Source of the DNA: CAYWEM01 sp964457225
Lineage (GTDB): Bacteria > Acidobacteriota > Aminicenantia > UBA2199
Assembly: GCA_964457225.1 (NCBI GenBank)
Contig: CAYWEM010000011.1
Coordinates: 30,124-94,123 of the forward strand
DNA length: 64,000 nt
Direction: 5' to 3'
Within the stretch, counting starts at the first letter, position 1; each line of letters starts with the position of its first letter. Positions 28,388 to 37,294 of this stretch are shown one piece after another. Below the pieces are notes generated by a model, which worked only from the letters and a program-made list of their open reading frames with translations, did no database searches and was not told the origin of the DNA. Both the position numbers and the translations under genes were made by a program.

Positions 28388-29753
28388 GTTCCAGGTGCGA
28401 CCGGAAAAGCAGAGGACGTCCGTAGTAATCGAGTTTCAGGTTCTGCAGGCCGCGGCGGGCGTAAAGAGAAAATCTCTTTTGAAACAGAGGTAAAAGAAAA
28501 CCATCCCTGACTATTTCCTCGACGATCCGGGCGCTTTGTTCCAGCAAAAGGGCCTCGTCAGCCATGTATTTCATTTCACTCAGCTCATTGATCATTTTCA
28601 GGTATTTTTCATCAAAACGTCTGAAACTCAATTCACTGATTATGCGGCTCAGTTTGTCAGCCGGCGGAGTATCACGTCGAAAGGTCCGGCTGATCACCAG
28701 GTAAGAAATTGAGTCGTCGATTTCCCCCATGGTCTGGAAATCGTCCAGGTTGAAAAAAACCAGGTCGATTCTGCTTTGCTGAGTTTTCAGAAATGAGGTC
28801 AGCTCTTTTTCGAATTCTTTCAGGGCGGAATGTATGTGTAGTTTCAGGTTGGATTGTCTTAGAATTGGATTGATCCTGTTTTCCGGCAGTTCGTTGACCT
28901 TGATGCTTACAGGCGATTCATCGTCGCTGGTCAGCGAGTTGAGCAGCAGGTAACGGTTGCTGATCCTTTTCTGAAAGCGCCGTAAAAGAGTGTATATGGC
29001 GATTCGGGTGTTCAGGCTGCCGCCGGGATGGGGAAAGCTCAGGTAGATGTTCTGGTAAACGTCGGCCGGTAACTCCTGGAACTGATTTGAGGGCAGGCCC
29101 GGGTCGGATAGAAAAAGATCCCTGGCCTTTTCATCGAAGTAAACGCGAACAGTGTCAAGATGGCTGCGACCGCCCGGGTAAAATGGATTGGCCTGCAGGG
29201 TGATCGATTCGCCCTTCAGCCATTGTTCGGGGAAAAAAGGGCCTGAATAGATACCTTCACCTTCAGCGACCAGGATCAGATCCGGGGATGAAAGCAGGCT
29301 CAAAATATCGGGCAGGTTGAAGTTGAGCTTGATGGTGACAATGTTTTCGCTGGAATGGATGGAGTCCAGGGCCCGGCTGAGGCGGCGGGCCTGATGCAGA
29401 TTGAGGTTGAGGAAAACCCTGAGCGAGGTTTTAATGCTTTCCGCGCTGATCGGCTTGCCGTTGGAATAACTGAGGTTTTCCTTCAATACCAGCATCAGGG
29501 TCATTTTTTCAGCATCGTAGCGGTAACTGGAAAAGATGTTGCTGGTCAGGGAGCCGTCCTGGTGCAGGTAAAAGAAGTTTTCATAAATCAATGAGTAGAA
29601 AAGCAGGTTCGAGTAGGTGGAGCTGCTTGGAGAAAAGGATGTCGGTTCATTGAGGCGCAGGCTGATTTCCCCGCCGTAGCGCGGCCTGACTGCGCCGAGG
29701 CAGGCCAGGGCGGCCAGAAAAACAATTATTATAAGGGATTTTTTAGTTTTCAT
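28380..29753 (-). CDS. Family 5 extracellular solute-binding protein (oligopeptide/nickel type)
   Basis: A 457-residue exported protein with a signal peptide (about 1-21). It carries the SBP_bac_5 opening pattern: YGGEISLRL, then NEPTSFSPSS and a segment YENFFYLHQDGSL leading to LKENLSYSNGKPISAESI. That pattern is typical of periplasmic oligopeptide, dipeptide or nickel binding proteins. It is shorter than the family's usual 500-550 residues. No ABC permease or ATPase gene is adjacent; neighbours are an unknown exported protein and a small barrel, so it either feeds a distant transporter or has a different role. Confidence 0.8.
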   Translation of the reverse strand: MKTKKSLIIIVFLAALACLGAVRPRYGGEISLRLNEPTSFSPSSSTYSNLLFYSLIYENFFYLHQDGSLTSNIFSSYRYDAEKMTLMLVLKENLSYSNGKPISAESIKTSLRVFLNLNLHQARRLSRALDSIHSSENIVTIKLNFNLPDILSLLSSPDLILVAEGEGIYSGPFFPEQWLKGESITLQANPFYPGGRSHLDTVRVYFDEKARDLFLSDPGLPSNQFQELPADVYQNIYLSFPHPGGSLNTRIAIYTLLRRFQKRISNRYLLLNSLTSDDESPVSIKVNELPENRINPILRQSNLKLHIHSALKEFEKELTSFLKTQQSRIDLVFFNLDDFQTMGEIDDSISYLVISRTFRRDTPPADKLSRIISELSFRRFDEKYLKMINELSEMKYMADEALLLEQSARIVEEIVRDGFLLPLFQKRFSLYARRGLQNLKLDYYGRPLLFRSHLEHE

Positions 29754-31083
29754 TAGACCAGAATTGCAGCCACATCATGTTATCACCCGGCATGCCGTCC
29801 ACCAGCAGCCAGAAACCCGGACGGCCTTCCCAGGGAAGAGCCCTGATCAGCAGTATTTCACCGGGAATTTCCTGATTGTAAACCAGTCTTCTGCCCCCGG
29901 CCGCTATGTTGTAAAAAAACAGCCGATCCCGTTTGCGGCTGAAATCACTGAGGGCCAGCCAATTGCCGTCAAGAACATCAAGACTATGACCATAACGCTG
30001 TGGTCCGCTTTCAAAGGAGGTGAAATCGGTATTACTATACTGCCAGCGATAATCCGTGCCGACCATTTGCCAGGTCTTGCTTTCATTGCTTGTCCCGGCG
30101 AAAGCGGCATTAAAAAAAGAGGGAATTTCCTTGTAATAGGCTTCGCCGCCTGGTAGGTCGTCTTTAAGCGGCATGAAAAAAAGCCTGCCCTGGAAATAGT
30201 TTTTCCCGGGAGCGAAAGGGGCGCCTATCAAATAAGTTTGCTCGTTGATCGATTCCATGGCCAGGGGGACAAAGGGAATGCGGGATTGATCCAGCCATTG
30301 TCCCTGTTCTCTGACCATGATAATGGATTTTTCTGAAAAATTACTGCCTGCGGACAGGAAAAGCTGATCCCGGTGCCTGAAAAGGGTCAGCCGGCCCATC
30401 GGTTCCTGGCTCGGGAAAAACGGCCCCGGCCAGGGCAGGCGGAAATTGGAGGCGGGAACCAGGCCGGCCCCGGATCTTTCATAGACGACTATTTCATCGG
30501 CAAACATGAAGAGATAACTGGCCGGCCCTTCTTGATCCGTCTCCAGCAGGGCGATGTCCAGCAGTCCGCGGCGCACGGGAAACTCGAGGATTTTTCGGAA
30601 TCCGCCAGCCTGGAAGCCAAAATCTGCCTCGCTTATGAGCAGTATTTCCGGCGGAGAAATCTCGGCTTCGCGGTAGCGGATGGTCAACAGACGGTCCAGG
30701 GGCCGGGAAAAGATGGCCAGCCCGACTCCGATGCGATCCTTGTTACGCATCAGTTTGAGGAAGACCAGGTAATTGGCTTCATTGGCCCGGCTCAGGTTGA
30801 AAACGCCCTTTTTTTGTTCCATATCGATCATGGTGTCGCGAAAGTCCAGGCCGGATCTTTCCAGGTCGGCGGCGATCAGCTGGTAAAAACGCTGCAGGGC
30901 TAAGGGAGGCAGTTCTGTATGGTTTTCCAGGCTGCTGATCGACAGGGAAACACCGGGCTGGCTCAGTAAATGCTGGCGTATGGTTTCCGAGGACCAGGCT
31001 GCCAACCCGGCTATTCCTTCAGCTCCGACCCGGTGGCAAAGCGGAACAATGAGCAGAAAGAGCAGAAGAAATGTTTTTTTCAT
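29743..31083 (-). CDS. Exported protein of unknown function
   Basis: About 446 residues with a signal peptide (MKKTFLLLFLLIVPLCHRVGA). The N-terminal 130 residues look like a small alpha/beta domain, and the remainder is beta-rich with several Trp/Gly repeats suggesting a propeller-like fold. I do not recognise the family. It starts just after the MglA-like gene and its end overlaps the solute-binding protein gene by 11 bp, so it belongs to the same operon. The start at 31083 is chosen because the secretion signal begins there; an in-frame ATG at 31113 overlaps the upstream gene. Confidence 0.6.
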   Translation of the reverse strand: MKKTFLLLFLLIVPLCHRVGAEGIAGLAAWSSETIRQHLLSQPGVSLSISSLENHTELPPLALQRFYQLIAADLERSGLDFRDTMIDMEQKKGVFNLSRANEANYLVFLKLMRNKDRIGVGLAIFSRPLDRLLTIRYREAEISPPEILLISEADFGFQAGGFRKILEFPVRRGLLDIALLETDQEGPASYLFMFADEIVVYERSGAGLVPASNFRLPWPGPFFPSQEPMGRLTLFRHRDQLFLSAGSNFSEKSIIMVREQGQWLDQSRIPFVPLAMESINEQTYLIGAPFAPGKNYFQGRLFFMPLKDDLPGGEAYYKEIPSFFNAAFAGTSNESKTWQMVGTDYRWQYSNTDFTSFESGPQRYGHSLDVLDGNWLALSDFSRKRDRLFFYNIAAGGRRLVYNQEIPGEILLIRALPWEGRPGFWLLVDGMPGDNMMWLQFWSNEN

Positions 31084-31099
31084 GGTCTGTTGCCGACAG

Positions 31100-32137
31100 T
31101 CAATCGCGCTCAATCTGGATTTTTATAGACAGGTTGATCCTGATTTCTTTTTGATTGCCGGCCAGGTTTATGGTCAGGGGAATCTCAATTTCTTCCTGGT
31201 CCTTCCCGCGATTCGGGGATGAATATGGCGCCGGAGTGTCAAAACTCAGGTGAGCTTCTTCGGCGGTATTGTTAGATTTGGCAGGCTGTTTCGGCTTGGC
31301 GGCGGTCAGTTCGCCGTCGGTTTCCGCCGGATATATCTCGTCTTCAAGTTGAAAGAGATCTTCATCTTTTTCAGTAGTCTTCGGCGCGATTCCGTTTTCC
31401 TCGATCAGCGGCGAAGAAAGCTCGAAAAGCTCTTCTTCAGCCGCCGGAAAAGCTTCCTGTACGGTCGGAGGGGCTTCCTTTTTGCCTGGTGCCGGAGTAT
31501 GACTCAGGTCATCTCTGGAGAACATCACGGTCTTGTCTTTCTGGAAAATGGTCAGTTTGTTTTTTAAGTTGAGAATGGCCAGCTTTATTATAGTATGCAG
31601 ACCTTCCAGCACGTTTTCCCCATCAAGGGCGATGGTCGGGAAAAACGGTTTATTCTGCTGGTTCAAGTCCTTGTTCAAAGAGTCAAGCGGAAGTATTTCC
31701 TTCAAATCTCTCTTGTTGAAGTGAAAAATAACCGGAATGTCCTCATAGGACATGTTGTTCAGCAATAAGTTCTTTTTAAGGTTCTGCAGGCTGTCGATGT
31801 TCTGTTCCCGCATGATGACCTGGGAATCGGCGACGAAGACTATGCCGTCTGATCCCTGGAGAACCAGCTTGCGGGTGGTGTCGTAGGCAACCTGGCCGGG
31901 AACGGTGTACAACTGAATTTTCAATGAGTAATTGCCCAGTTTTCCTATTTCCAGGGGCAGGAAATCGAAAAACAGGGTGCGGTCTCCATCGGTGTCAAGA
32001 GTAATCAGCTTGCCTTTGGTGGTAATTGAATCAGATCCGTAAATGGAGCGCAGACAGGTGGTTTTGCCGCTCAGTGCCGGGCCGTAGTAAACTATCTTGA
32101 CCGTGATTTCCTTGTTGTTGTAGTTTACAAAAGACAC
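31100..32137 (-). CDS. MglA-like small Ras/Arf-type GTPase with long C-terminal extension
   Basis: A 345-residue GTPase. Residues 1-195 match MglA, the bacterial polarity and motility switch: P-loop GPALSGKTT (19-27), PGQ switch II (80-82) and NKRD guanine-specificity motif (141-144). Residues 196-345 are an extra acidic, Pro/Ala-rich linker ending in a beta-rich segment with alternating Ile/Leu (IEIPLTINLAG... IRINLSIKIQI), absent from ordinary 190-200-residue MglA. The start is GTG, sharing one base with the stop codon of ssb. No MglB (roadblock) partner gene is visible in the window. A role in localising envelope machinery is inferred from its Tol-operon setting. Confidence 0.87.
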   Translation of the reverse strand: MSFVNYNNKEITVKIVYYGPALSGKTTCLRSIYGSDSITTKGKLITLDTDGDRTLFFDFLPLEIGKLGNYSLKIQLYTVPGQVAYDTTRKLVLQGSDGIVFVADSQVIMREQNIDSLQNLKKNLLLNNMSYEDIPVIFHFNKRDLKEILPLDSLNKDLNQQNKPFFPTIALDGENVLEGLHTIIKLAILNLKNKLTIFQKDKTVMFSRDDLSHTPAPGKKEAPPTVQEAFPAAEEELFELSSPLIEENGIAPKTTEKDEDLFQLEDEIYPAETDGELTAAKPKQPAKSNNTAEEAHLSFDTPAPYSSPNRGKDQEEIEIPLTINLAGNQKEIRINLSIKIQIERD

Positions 32138-32625
32138 TAGAATGGTTCCTCGTTTTCTTCGAAATTGAAATCTTCGTGAAGGGTTTTACCCGGCCCGAAG
32201 GTGCCGCCGCTCCGTTCTTCCGAAAAGCCGGAACGATCCGCAGAATTCTTTTCAAAGCCGCCCTCGCCGTCTCTCTGCCGCTTGTCTAGCAGGATCACTT
32301 CGCTGGCCTGGATGTCTTTACTGCTTTGTTCCTGGCCGCTCTTGTTCGTCCATTTGCGGGTACGGATGCTGCCCTCAATCAACAGGAGGTCGCCCTTTTT
32401 AACCTGCTTTTCCACCCGCTGGGCCAAGCCGCCCCAGGCAACGATGTCATGCCATTCAGTGGGCAGGTCTTTCCAGCTGTTGCTGTTACGGTCGAAAAAA
32501 CCTTCGTTGGTGGCCAGGGAAAACCGGGCAACTTCACGACCGCTGTTCGGCAGAATGGTGCATTCTGGGTTCCGACCCACTCGGCCGACCAGGGTGACCC
32601 GGTTAAGGCTGCGCACATGGGCCAT
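32137..32625 (-). CDS. ssb: Single-stranded DNA-binding protein
   Basis: A 162-residue SSB: an OB-fold of about 110 residues (NRVTLVGRVGRNPE near 8, WHDIVAWG near 58, EGSIRTRKW near 86), a disordered Gly/Ser/Glu linker and an acidic tail ENEEPF that recruits DNA-repair partners. It binds single-stranded DNA in replication and repair. It shares one base with the stop of the cpoB-like gene upstream and with the GTG of the MglA-like gene downstream, an unusual position inside an envelope operon. Confidence 0.95.
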   Translation of the reverse strand: MAHVRSLNRVTLVGRVGRNPECTILPNSGREVARFSLATNEGFFDRNSNSWKDLPTEWHDIVAWGGLAQRVEKQVKKGDLLLIEGSIRTRKWTNKSGQEQSSKDIQASEVILLDKRQRDGEGGFEKNSADRSGFSEERSGGTFGPGKTLHEDFNFEENEEPF

Positions 32626-33419
32626 TATTCGTTTATCTCCCTCAATTTCTGCTGGGCCAGCGAAGCTTCCTCCGAGAGCGGAAAGCGGGAACTTACTTCC
32701 TTGAGCAGGCGAACTCCGTCACTCTGCCGTCCGATGGCGATCAAGGCGTAAGCCTTTTTCAGGGCCGCCGCCGGGTACTTGTCTCCGGAGGGGTATTTCT
32801 GCATCAGCTCTTCAAAGGTCTGAGCTGCTTCCTGGAACTTTTTCTGGGCGTAATAGCATTCTCCTATCCAGTAGTAAGCATTGTCAGCCAGTCCGCTTTC
32901 CGGAAAGGCCTGAATGAACTGCTGAAAACCCTGGATGGCCAGGTTGTAATTTTCCTTGAGATAATCAGAGTAGGCGGCGTAATACACCGCGGAAGGATCG
33001 CGGGGGAGCGGCGTCTGCGCCGGTCTGTCCTGGGCGGACTGGGATTCGTTCTCGCCTGCCTGATGGTTGCCCGAGGAGACTCGTTCTCCGAGGCCGATGA
33101 TCATGGTTTTCAGATCGTTCAACTCTTCCCTGAGGAATTGCAGGGTAAGCAAAGTTGATTCCCGGTTCTGACCCTGGTCCGCCTGGTTCAGGGAAAGAGC
33201 GTTAAGCCGGTCTTCGATCATTTCCACCCGGCGTGAAAGGATGGAAATCTCCCCGGACATGACGCCGATTTTCTTGTCCAATCCGGACAACACGGCGGCC
33301 AGCTTTTCGATTTCATCGAGAACGAGCTTGGTGTCTTTTCTCTGGGCCGAAATTTCAGCCGGCCCGCTGAAAAACAGTACCATCAGTATCAGTAATGTAA
33401 GAGCCGAACCTTTTTTCAT
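32625..33419 (-). CDS. cpoB: Tol-Pal system protein CpoB/YbgF
   Basis: A 264-residue periplasmic protein: signal peptide (1-25), an N-terminal coiled coil (about 30-110, trimerisation), a disordered linker with Gln/Ser/Pro, and three TPR repeats (about 142-255; AYSDYLKENYNLAIQGFQQF, then AYYWIGECYYAQKKFQEAAQTFEEL). CpoB coordinates the Tol machine with peptidoglycan synthesis at the septum. It lies directly downstream of pal, its usual place. The length is normal. Confidence 0.92.
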   Translation of the reverse strand: MKKGSALTLLILMVLFFSGPAEISAQRKDTKLVLDEIEKLAAVLSGLDKKIGVMSGEISILSRRVEMIEDRLNALSLNQADQGQNRESTLLTLQFLREELNDLKTMIIGLGERVSSGNHQAGENESQSAQDRPAQTPLPRDPSAVYYAAYSDYLKENYNLAIQGFQQFIQAFPESGLADNAYYWIGECYYAQKKFQEAAQTFEELMQKYPSGDKYPAAALKKAYALIAIGRQSDGVRLLKEVSSRFPLSEEASLAQQKLREINE

Positions 33420-33450
33420 GCGCAGACGCCGCTCAAGGCGATCAACTCAA

Positions 33451-33987
33451 CTATTTCTTGACGATGACGAATTCAGCGCGGCGGTTCTTGAAATGGGATT
33501 CTTCGTCGATACCGGGAACCAGCAGCCGGTTCTTGCCGTAGGAAACTATCCTGATGCGATTGGCCGGCACACCCAGGGATACCAGGTAATTCTTGGCGGC
33601 ATCCGCTCTTCTTTCACCCAGGGCCATGTTGTATTCAACGGTGCCCCGTTCGTCACAGTGACCTTCGATGACTATTTCCACCGAGGAAAAGCGGCGCAGC
33701 CAGTCGGCGTTGTTCTGCAGGACGGGTTTCATGTCTTCACGGATCAGGAAACGGTCGAAATCGAAATTGATTCTCTTCAGATTCCCGTCTTTATTCAGTT
33801 CTTCGATGGTTTTCTGCTGAAACAGCTCTTCTTCACTGAGCTTCGGTTTTTCGATTTTTTCTTCGACTTCTTCAATCACTTGGGCAGGTTCCGGTTCAGG
33901 GGCGACAACGGGCGCTTTTTTGGCGCAGGAGGTAAAAAAGAATGTCATGGCCAGGGCAATAATCCAGACTGCAGTAACTTTTCTCAT
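33451..33987 (-). CDS. pal: Peptidoglycan-associated lipoprotein Pal
   Basis: A 178-residue outer-membrane lipoprotein. The lipobox FFTSC gives C21; a Pro/Glu-rich linker follows, then an OmpA-type peptidoglycan-binding domain (about 75-178) with EGHCDERGTVEYN and the ALGERRADAAKNYL helix and VSYGKNR motif that hold meso-diaminopimelate. Together with TolB it ties the outer membrane to the cell wall. The ATG has AAGGAG upstream. A short A/T-rich gap of 74 bp separates it from tolB. Confidence 0.96.
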   Translation of the reverse strand: MRKVTAVWIIALAMTFFFTSCAKKAPVVAPEPEPAQVIEEVEEKIEKPKLSEEELFQQKTIEELNKDGNLKRINFDFDRFLIREDMKPVLQNNADWLRRFSSVEIVIEGHCDERGTVEYNMALGERRADAAKNYLVSLGVPANRIRIVSYGKNRLLVPGIDEESHFKNRRAEFVIVKK

Positions 33988-34061
33988 ATCAATCTCCTTA
34001 TATAAATTTGCGAATAAATAATATATTAGCGTTTTTTTTTTGTCAATGGCTTTTCAACATT

Positions 34062-35357
34062 TCACTGCGCGGTTTTTTGCCATTTGGCCATCTTGTTTTC
34101 ACCTCGGGAGGTCAGTTGGCGCAGGTTGGCTCCGTCGTAATCCATCAGGTATATCTGGTGGCTGCCGCTGCGGTTCGAGGAGAAAGCCAGGTGACGGCCG
34201 TCCGGCGACCATGACGGGTTTTCGTTACGGCCGCTGTTCTCGGTGAGTTTGATGATTTCACCGGAGCGCAGATTGTGGACGTAGATGTCGAAACGGCCTT
34301 CCACCCTGGAAACATAGGCTATGCGCGAGCCGTCCGGTGACCAGGCCGGCGAGTCGTGGTAAGTGCCCTGGTAGCTTACCCGGCGTACGTTGGCTCCCTC
34401 GGCGTCCATGATGTAAACCTGGGGAGAACCTCCGCGATCAGAGATGAAAACTATTTCCCGGCCGCTGGGACTCCAGTTCGGGGCTGTGTCGATCGAGCGG
34501 TTGAAGGTCAGGCGGCGATCCCGGCCGCTGCGCAGGTCCTTGACGTAAATTTCGGCGTTGCCTTCCCGGGATGATGTGTACACTATCTGCTGTCCGTCCG
34601 GAGAGAAATCGGCGGCGTAGTTGACTCCCCCGCTGGCGATCATTTCGGATTTGCCGCTGTAGATGTCCAGGAGGAAGAGATCAGGATTCATGTTGCGGTA
34701 AGATGTATAAACTATTTTCTCATTATCCGTGCTCCAGGCCGGCAGCATGTCGATATAAGGATTGTTGGTCAGGCGGGTCTGGCGGTGGCCGTCGTAATCC
34801 ATCAGGTAGATCTCCTTGTTGCCGTCACGTTCTGAGACAAAAGCTATCTTTGAGGTGAAAATCGGCTTTTCACCTACCAGCCGCATCATCTCGTCGGCGG
34901 TACGGTGGGCGATAAGCCTGACAAAATCCTTGCGACCGCCGAAGTTCTTGCCGGTTATAAATCGTTCACTCTGGACGTCGTAAACCTTGAACGAAAATAC
35001 AATACGGTCTCCGGCGGTAACTTCCAGCTCTCCGCTGAGCAGGAACCGGGCCTGCAGGGAGGCCCAGTCCTTGAAGTTGATCTGATCGTCCTGGCGTCGG
35101 GGGATGTACTGGTACTGCTCCTTGGGGATCATCCGGAAAACCCGGGAATAGGCTAGATCCTGCCAGATGGTCTCGTGCAGAACGTCCCTGATCTCCTCGT
35201 TGATTTCCGACTGGGGAGTGAAGGTGATCTGCGGCAGAGCCACGGTGATAAAAGGCAGACCATCACGGATACGGATGCGGATTTCTTCCTGTCCGGGAAG
35301 GCAGAAATTTAGAGCCGTTATTATGATTAAAACGGCAAATGTTTTTTTGTTTTTCAT
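34062..35357 (-). CDS. tolB: Tol-Pal translocation protein TolB
   Basis: An about 431-residue periplasmic protein with a signal peptide, an N-terminal alpha/beta domain (about 20-150) and a C-terminal six-bladed propeller. The propeller is marked by repeats such as PAWSPDGSRIAYVSR and PSWSPDGRHLAFSSN and by KIAFVSERDGNKEIYLMDYDG. It binds Pal and is released by the energised TolQR-TolA machine. Its ATG overlaps the stop of the upstream TonB-like gene; of two adjacent ATG codons (35360 and 35357) the second has the better spacing to GGGAG. Confidence 0.95.
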   Translation of the reverse strand: MKNKKTFAVLIIITALNFCLPGQEEIRIRIRDGLPFITVALPQITFTPQSEINEEIRDVLHETIWQDLAYSRVFRMIPKEQYQYIPRRQDDQINFKDWASLQARFLLSGELEVTAGDRIVFSFKVYDVQSERFITGKNFGGRKDFVRLIAHRTADEMMRLVGEKPIFTSKIAFVSERDGNKEIYLMDYDGHRQTRLTNNPYIDMLPAWSTDNEKIVYTSYRNMNPDLFLLDIYSGKSEMIASGGVNYAADFSPDGQQIVYTSSREGNAEIYVKDLRSGRDRRLTFNRSIDTAPNWSPSGREIVFISDRGGSPQVYIMDAEGANVRRVSYQGTYHDSPAWSPDGSRIAYVSRVEGRFDIYVHNLRSGEIIKLTENSGRNENPSWSPDGRHLAFSSNRSGSHQIYLMDYDGANLRQLTSRGENKMAKWQKTAQ

Positions 35358-36151
35358 CATCGCTCCCATTCAAATTCAAAAAAAACACCCAGGTAAGCTG
35401 AACGGAAATCAGCCGGAAGGGGCGGAAAAGGGGCGGCGCTTTCCACCGCCCGCAGGGCTGAAAGATCCAGAGCAGCCAGTCCGCTTTTCTTCTCTACTTT
35501 CAAGTCAGTGATTGAACCGTCACGGTTAATACGGAAATAGACGCTGGTAAGAAAGCGGCCCCGGCCTCCGGGTTCAACCAGGGAATTGTACCAGGAAACG
35601 GAAATCCTGTTGCGCAGGGTCTCCACATAATAAGCATAAGGAAAATGACTGAAACTCCAGCCACCGCCGGGTCCGCCCCCGCCGGCTCCGCCGCCGCCCG
35701 ATCCGGAGCCGGTTCCGGTCGAAATGCCGGTGGTCAGTGCGCCTTCACCGGCACCGCCGGACTGAACCTCGGTTTTTTCGGCCTGGGGCTTCCTGATGAC
35801 CGAGACGGCATCCTTTTTTTCAGTCTGTTTGCGGCCCTGCTCATCCGGATAGCGCAGACTGGAAGGAGGCGGATCCTGGCGGGCGGTCAGGTCACGCAGG
35901 CGGCCTGCTTCGCTGACCATGGTGGTCTGGCCGGTTTCTTCCCCGGCGCCTCCCCCGCTGCGGCCGGCGGTTCCGCTTCTGCCGCCGGCCGGACCGCCGC
36001 CTCTGCCTCCGCCGCCCGGTCCCGACAAATGGATCAGGTCGACGTAATAGGTCATTTCTCCGGCATCCCGACGGCCCGGAGAAATCAGCATATAGGCGAA
36101 GATGGAAACGTGCAGGATCGAGGAAACGGCGAGCGCGGCTCGAAATTTCAT
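35357..36151 (-). CDS. TonB/TolA-type energy transducer with glycine-rich linker
   Basis: A 264-residue protein in the place where tolA is expected. Seen: one N-terminal membrane anchor (about 6-24), a linker almost entirely of Gly, Ser, Ala and Arg (about 45-75 and again about 135-160), and a C-terminal TonB-like domain (about 170-264) with LRNRISVSWYNSLVEPGGRG, VYFRINRDGSITDL and AVESAAPFPPLP. Ordinary TolA has a long Ala/Lys helix and TonB a Pro-rich linker; here the linker is glycine-rich. The start at 36151 has GAGG 4 nt upstream and lies 2 nt after the tolR stop. The inferred role is to span the periplasm and pull TolB/Pal. Confidence 0.85.
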   Translation of the reverse strand: MKFRAALAVSSILHVSIFAYMLISPGRRDAGEMTYYVDLIHLSGPGGGGRGGGPAGGRSGTAGRSGGGAGEETGQTTMVSEAGRLRDLTARQDPPPSSLRYPDEQGRKQTEKKDAVSVIRKPQAEKTEVQSGGAGEGALTTGISTGTGSGSGGGGAGGGGPGGGWSFSHFPYAYYVETLRNRISVSWYNSLVEPGGRGRFLTSVYFRINRDGSITDLKVEKKSGLAALDLSALRAVESAAPFPPLPADFRSAYLGVFFEFEWER

Positions 36152-36152
36152 G

Positions 36153-36566
36153 TTACCTCGCCGTTTTTGGTTCAACGATCATGCCGACTGTTTCAACTCC
36201 TGCTTTTTTTATGATATCCATGACTTCAATGACCCGGCCATAGGGGATTTCCCTGTCGGCTTTCAGGAAAACCACTTTCTTTTCGCGGTGGAAAAAATAG
36301 TTTTTCAGCTGGTCTTCCAGCAGAATGATGTTGATGATCTGATCCTCGATGTAGAGGTGCTGGTCTTTGCTGATCGTTATAACCAGGCCTTCCGTACTGG
36401 GCGTGGTCCTGGTTTCCGCGCTGGGCAGGTTGACGGAAATCCCGGTCTGGATCATCGGGGCGGTGACCATGAAAATAATCAGCATGACCAGCATGACGTC
36501 AACCAGGGGGACAACGTTTATCTCCGCCAGGTTGGGAGTCAGGCGGGAATGACGTTGAACCTTCAT
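36153..36566 (-). CDS. tolR: Biopolymer transport protein TolR/ExbD
   Basis: A 137-residue inner-membrane protein. After a short cytoplasmic head, the membrane segment contains the functional aspartate in INVVPLVDVMLVMLIIFMV (about 16-34), followed by a periplasmic domain with KADREIPYGRVIEVMDIIKKAG. It forms the proton channel with TolQ. The true start is the ATG at 36566, overlapping the tolQ stop as ATGA; the longer frame to 36896 lies inside tolQ and is not coding. Confidence 0.94.
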   Translation of the reverse strand: MKVQRHSRLTPNLAEINVVPLVDVMLVMLIIFMVTAPMIQTGISVNLPSAETRTTPSTEGLVITISKDQHLYIEDQIINIILLEDQLKNYFFHREKKVVFLKADREIPYGRVIEVMDIIKKAGVETVGMIVEPKTAR

Positions 36567-37288
36567 CAGTTTATCTTGACACAGAGATTCAGAAAGTCGA
36601 GGCTGAAATCTTCCATCATGGAAATAATCACTTTCAGCTTGTTCAGGAGCAGGTTGTAGAAGATAGAAGCCGGAATGGCGGCGAACAGGCCCAGGGCTGT
36701 GGCGATCAATGCCTCGGCGATGCCCGGGGCGACCGTGGCCAGGCTGACGTTCATCTGCAGGCCGATAGCCTGGAATGAATGCATAATGCCCCAGACGGTG
36801 CCGAATAGGCCGATGTAGGGGGTAACTGAAGCGGTGGTGGCCAGAAACCCGTTCAACCTCTCCAGGCGCACGATTTCGGCATTGGATGCGCGCCACAGGG
36901 CTCGTTGCAGGCTTTCGGCGTCAGCCGGCTCCTCTTCCCGTCCGCCGCTTTTCTGCAGGGAGAGCTCCTGGAATCCGTACTTGAACACTGCATAAAGCGG
37001 ATTGTTGATTTTCTGTTCGGTGTTTTTGTATATGTCGGTGAAGTTGCGGTTCTTGCGGAAGTACTGCTGGAAAGCCAGGGCGCTTTTTCTGGCCCGGCCG
37101 TATTCCCAGAGTTTAAAGATGATCACCGCCCAGGAAAAAATCGAGAAAGCTATCAGCACGAGCAGGACGAATTTGGCCAGAGGCGAGGCGCTCTGGATGA
37201 GCATCACGAAGTCGTTGCCGTTGCCTTCCATGCCGGATTGGTTGAAGTTGGCTGAAAAGTTGAATGCGGAGCTGCAGAGGTGTTTCAT
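36566..37288 (-). CDS. tolQ: MotA/TolQ/ExbB proton channel family protein TolQ
   Basis: A 240-residue inner-membrane protein with three membrane segments (about 33-54, 140-163, 186-208). It contains the family motif LFGTVWGIMHSFQAIG and the Thr/Ala-rich channel helix IAEALIATALGLFAAIPA. It uses the proton gradient together with TolR. It is the first gene of the Tol operon. Its ATG lacks a ribosome binding site and lies 6 nt after a -10 box, so its message is probably leaderless. Confidence 0.94.
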   Translation of the reverse strand: MKHLCSSAFNFSANFNQSGMEGNGNDFVMLIQSASPLAKFVLLVLIAFSIFSWAVIIFKLWEYGRARKSALAFQQYFRKNRNFTDIYKNTEQKINNPLYAVFKYGFQELSLQKSGGREEEPADAESLQRALWRASNAEIVRLERLNGFLATTASVTPYIGLFGTVWGIMHSFQAIGLQMNVSLATVAPGIAEALIATALGLFAAIPASIFYNLLLNKLKVIISMMEDFSLDFLNLCVKIN

Positions 37289-37294
37289 GACTGT

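Noticed and set aside
36567..36896. 110-residue N-terminal extension of TolR
   Set aside because: It lies wholly inside tolQ in another frame, is Arg/His/Gly/Pro-rich shadow sequence, and the ATG at 36566 has the expected ATGA overlap.
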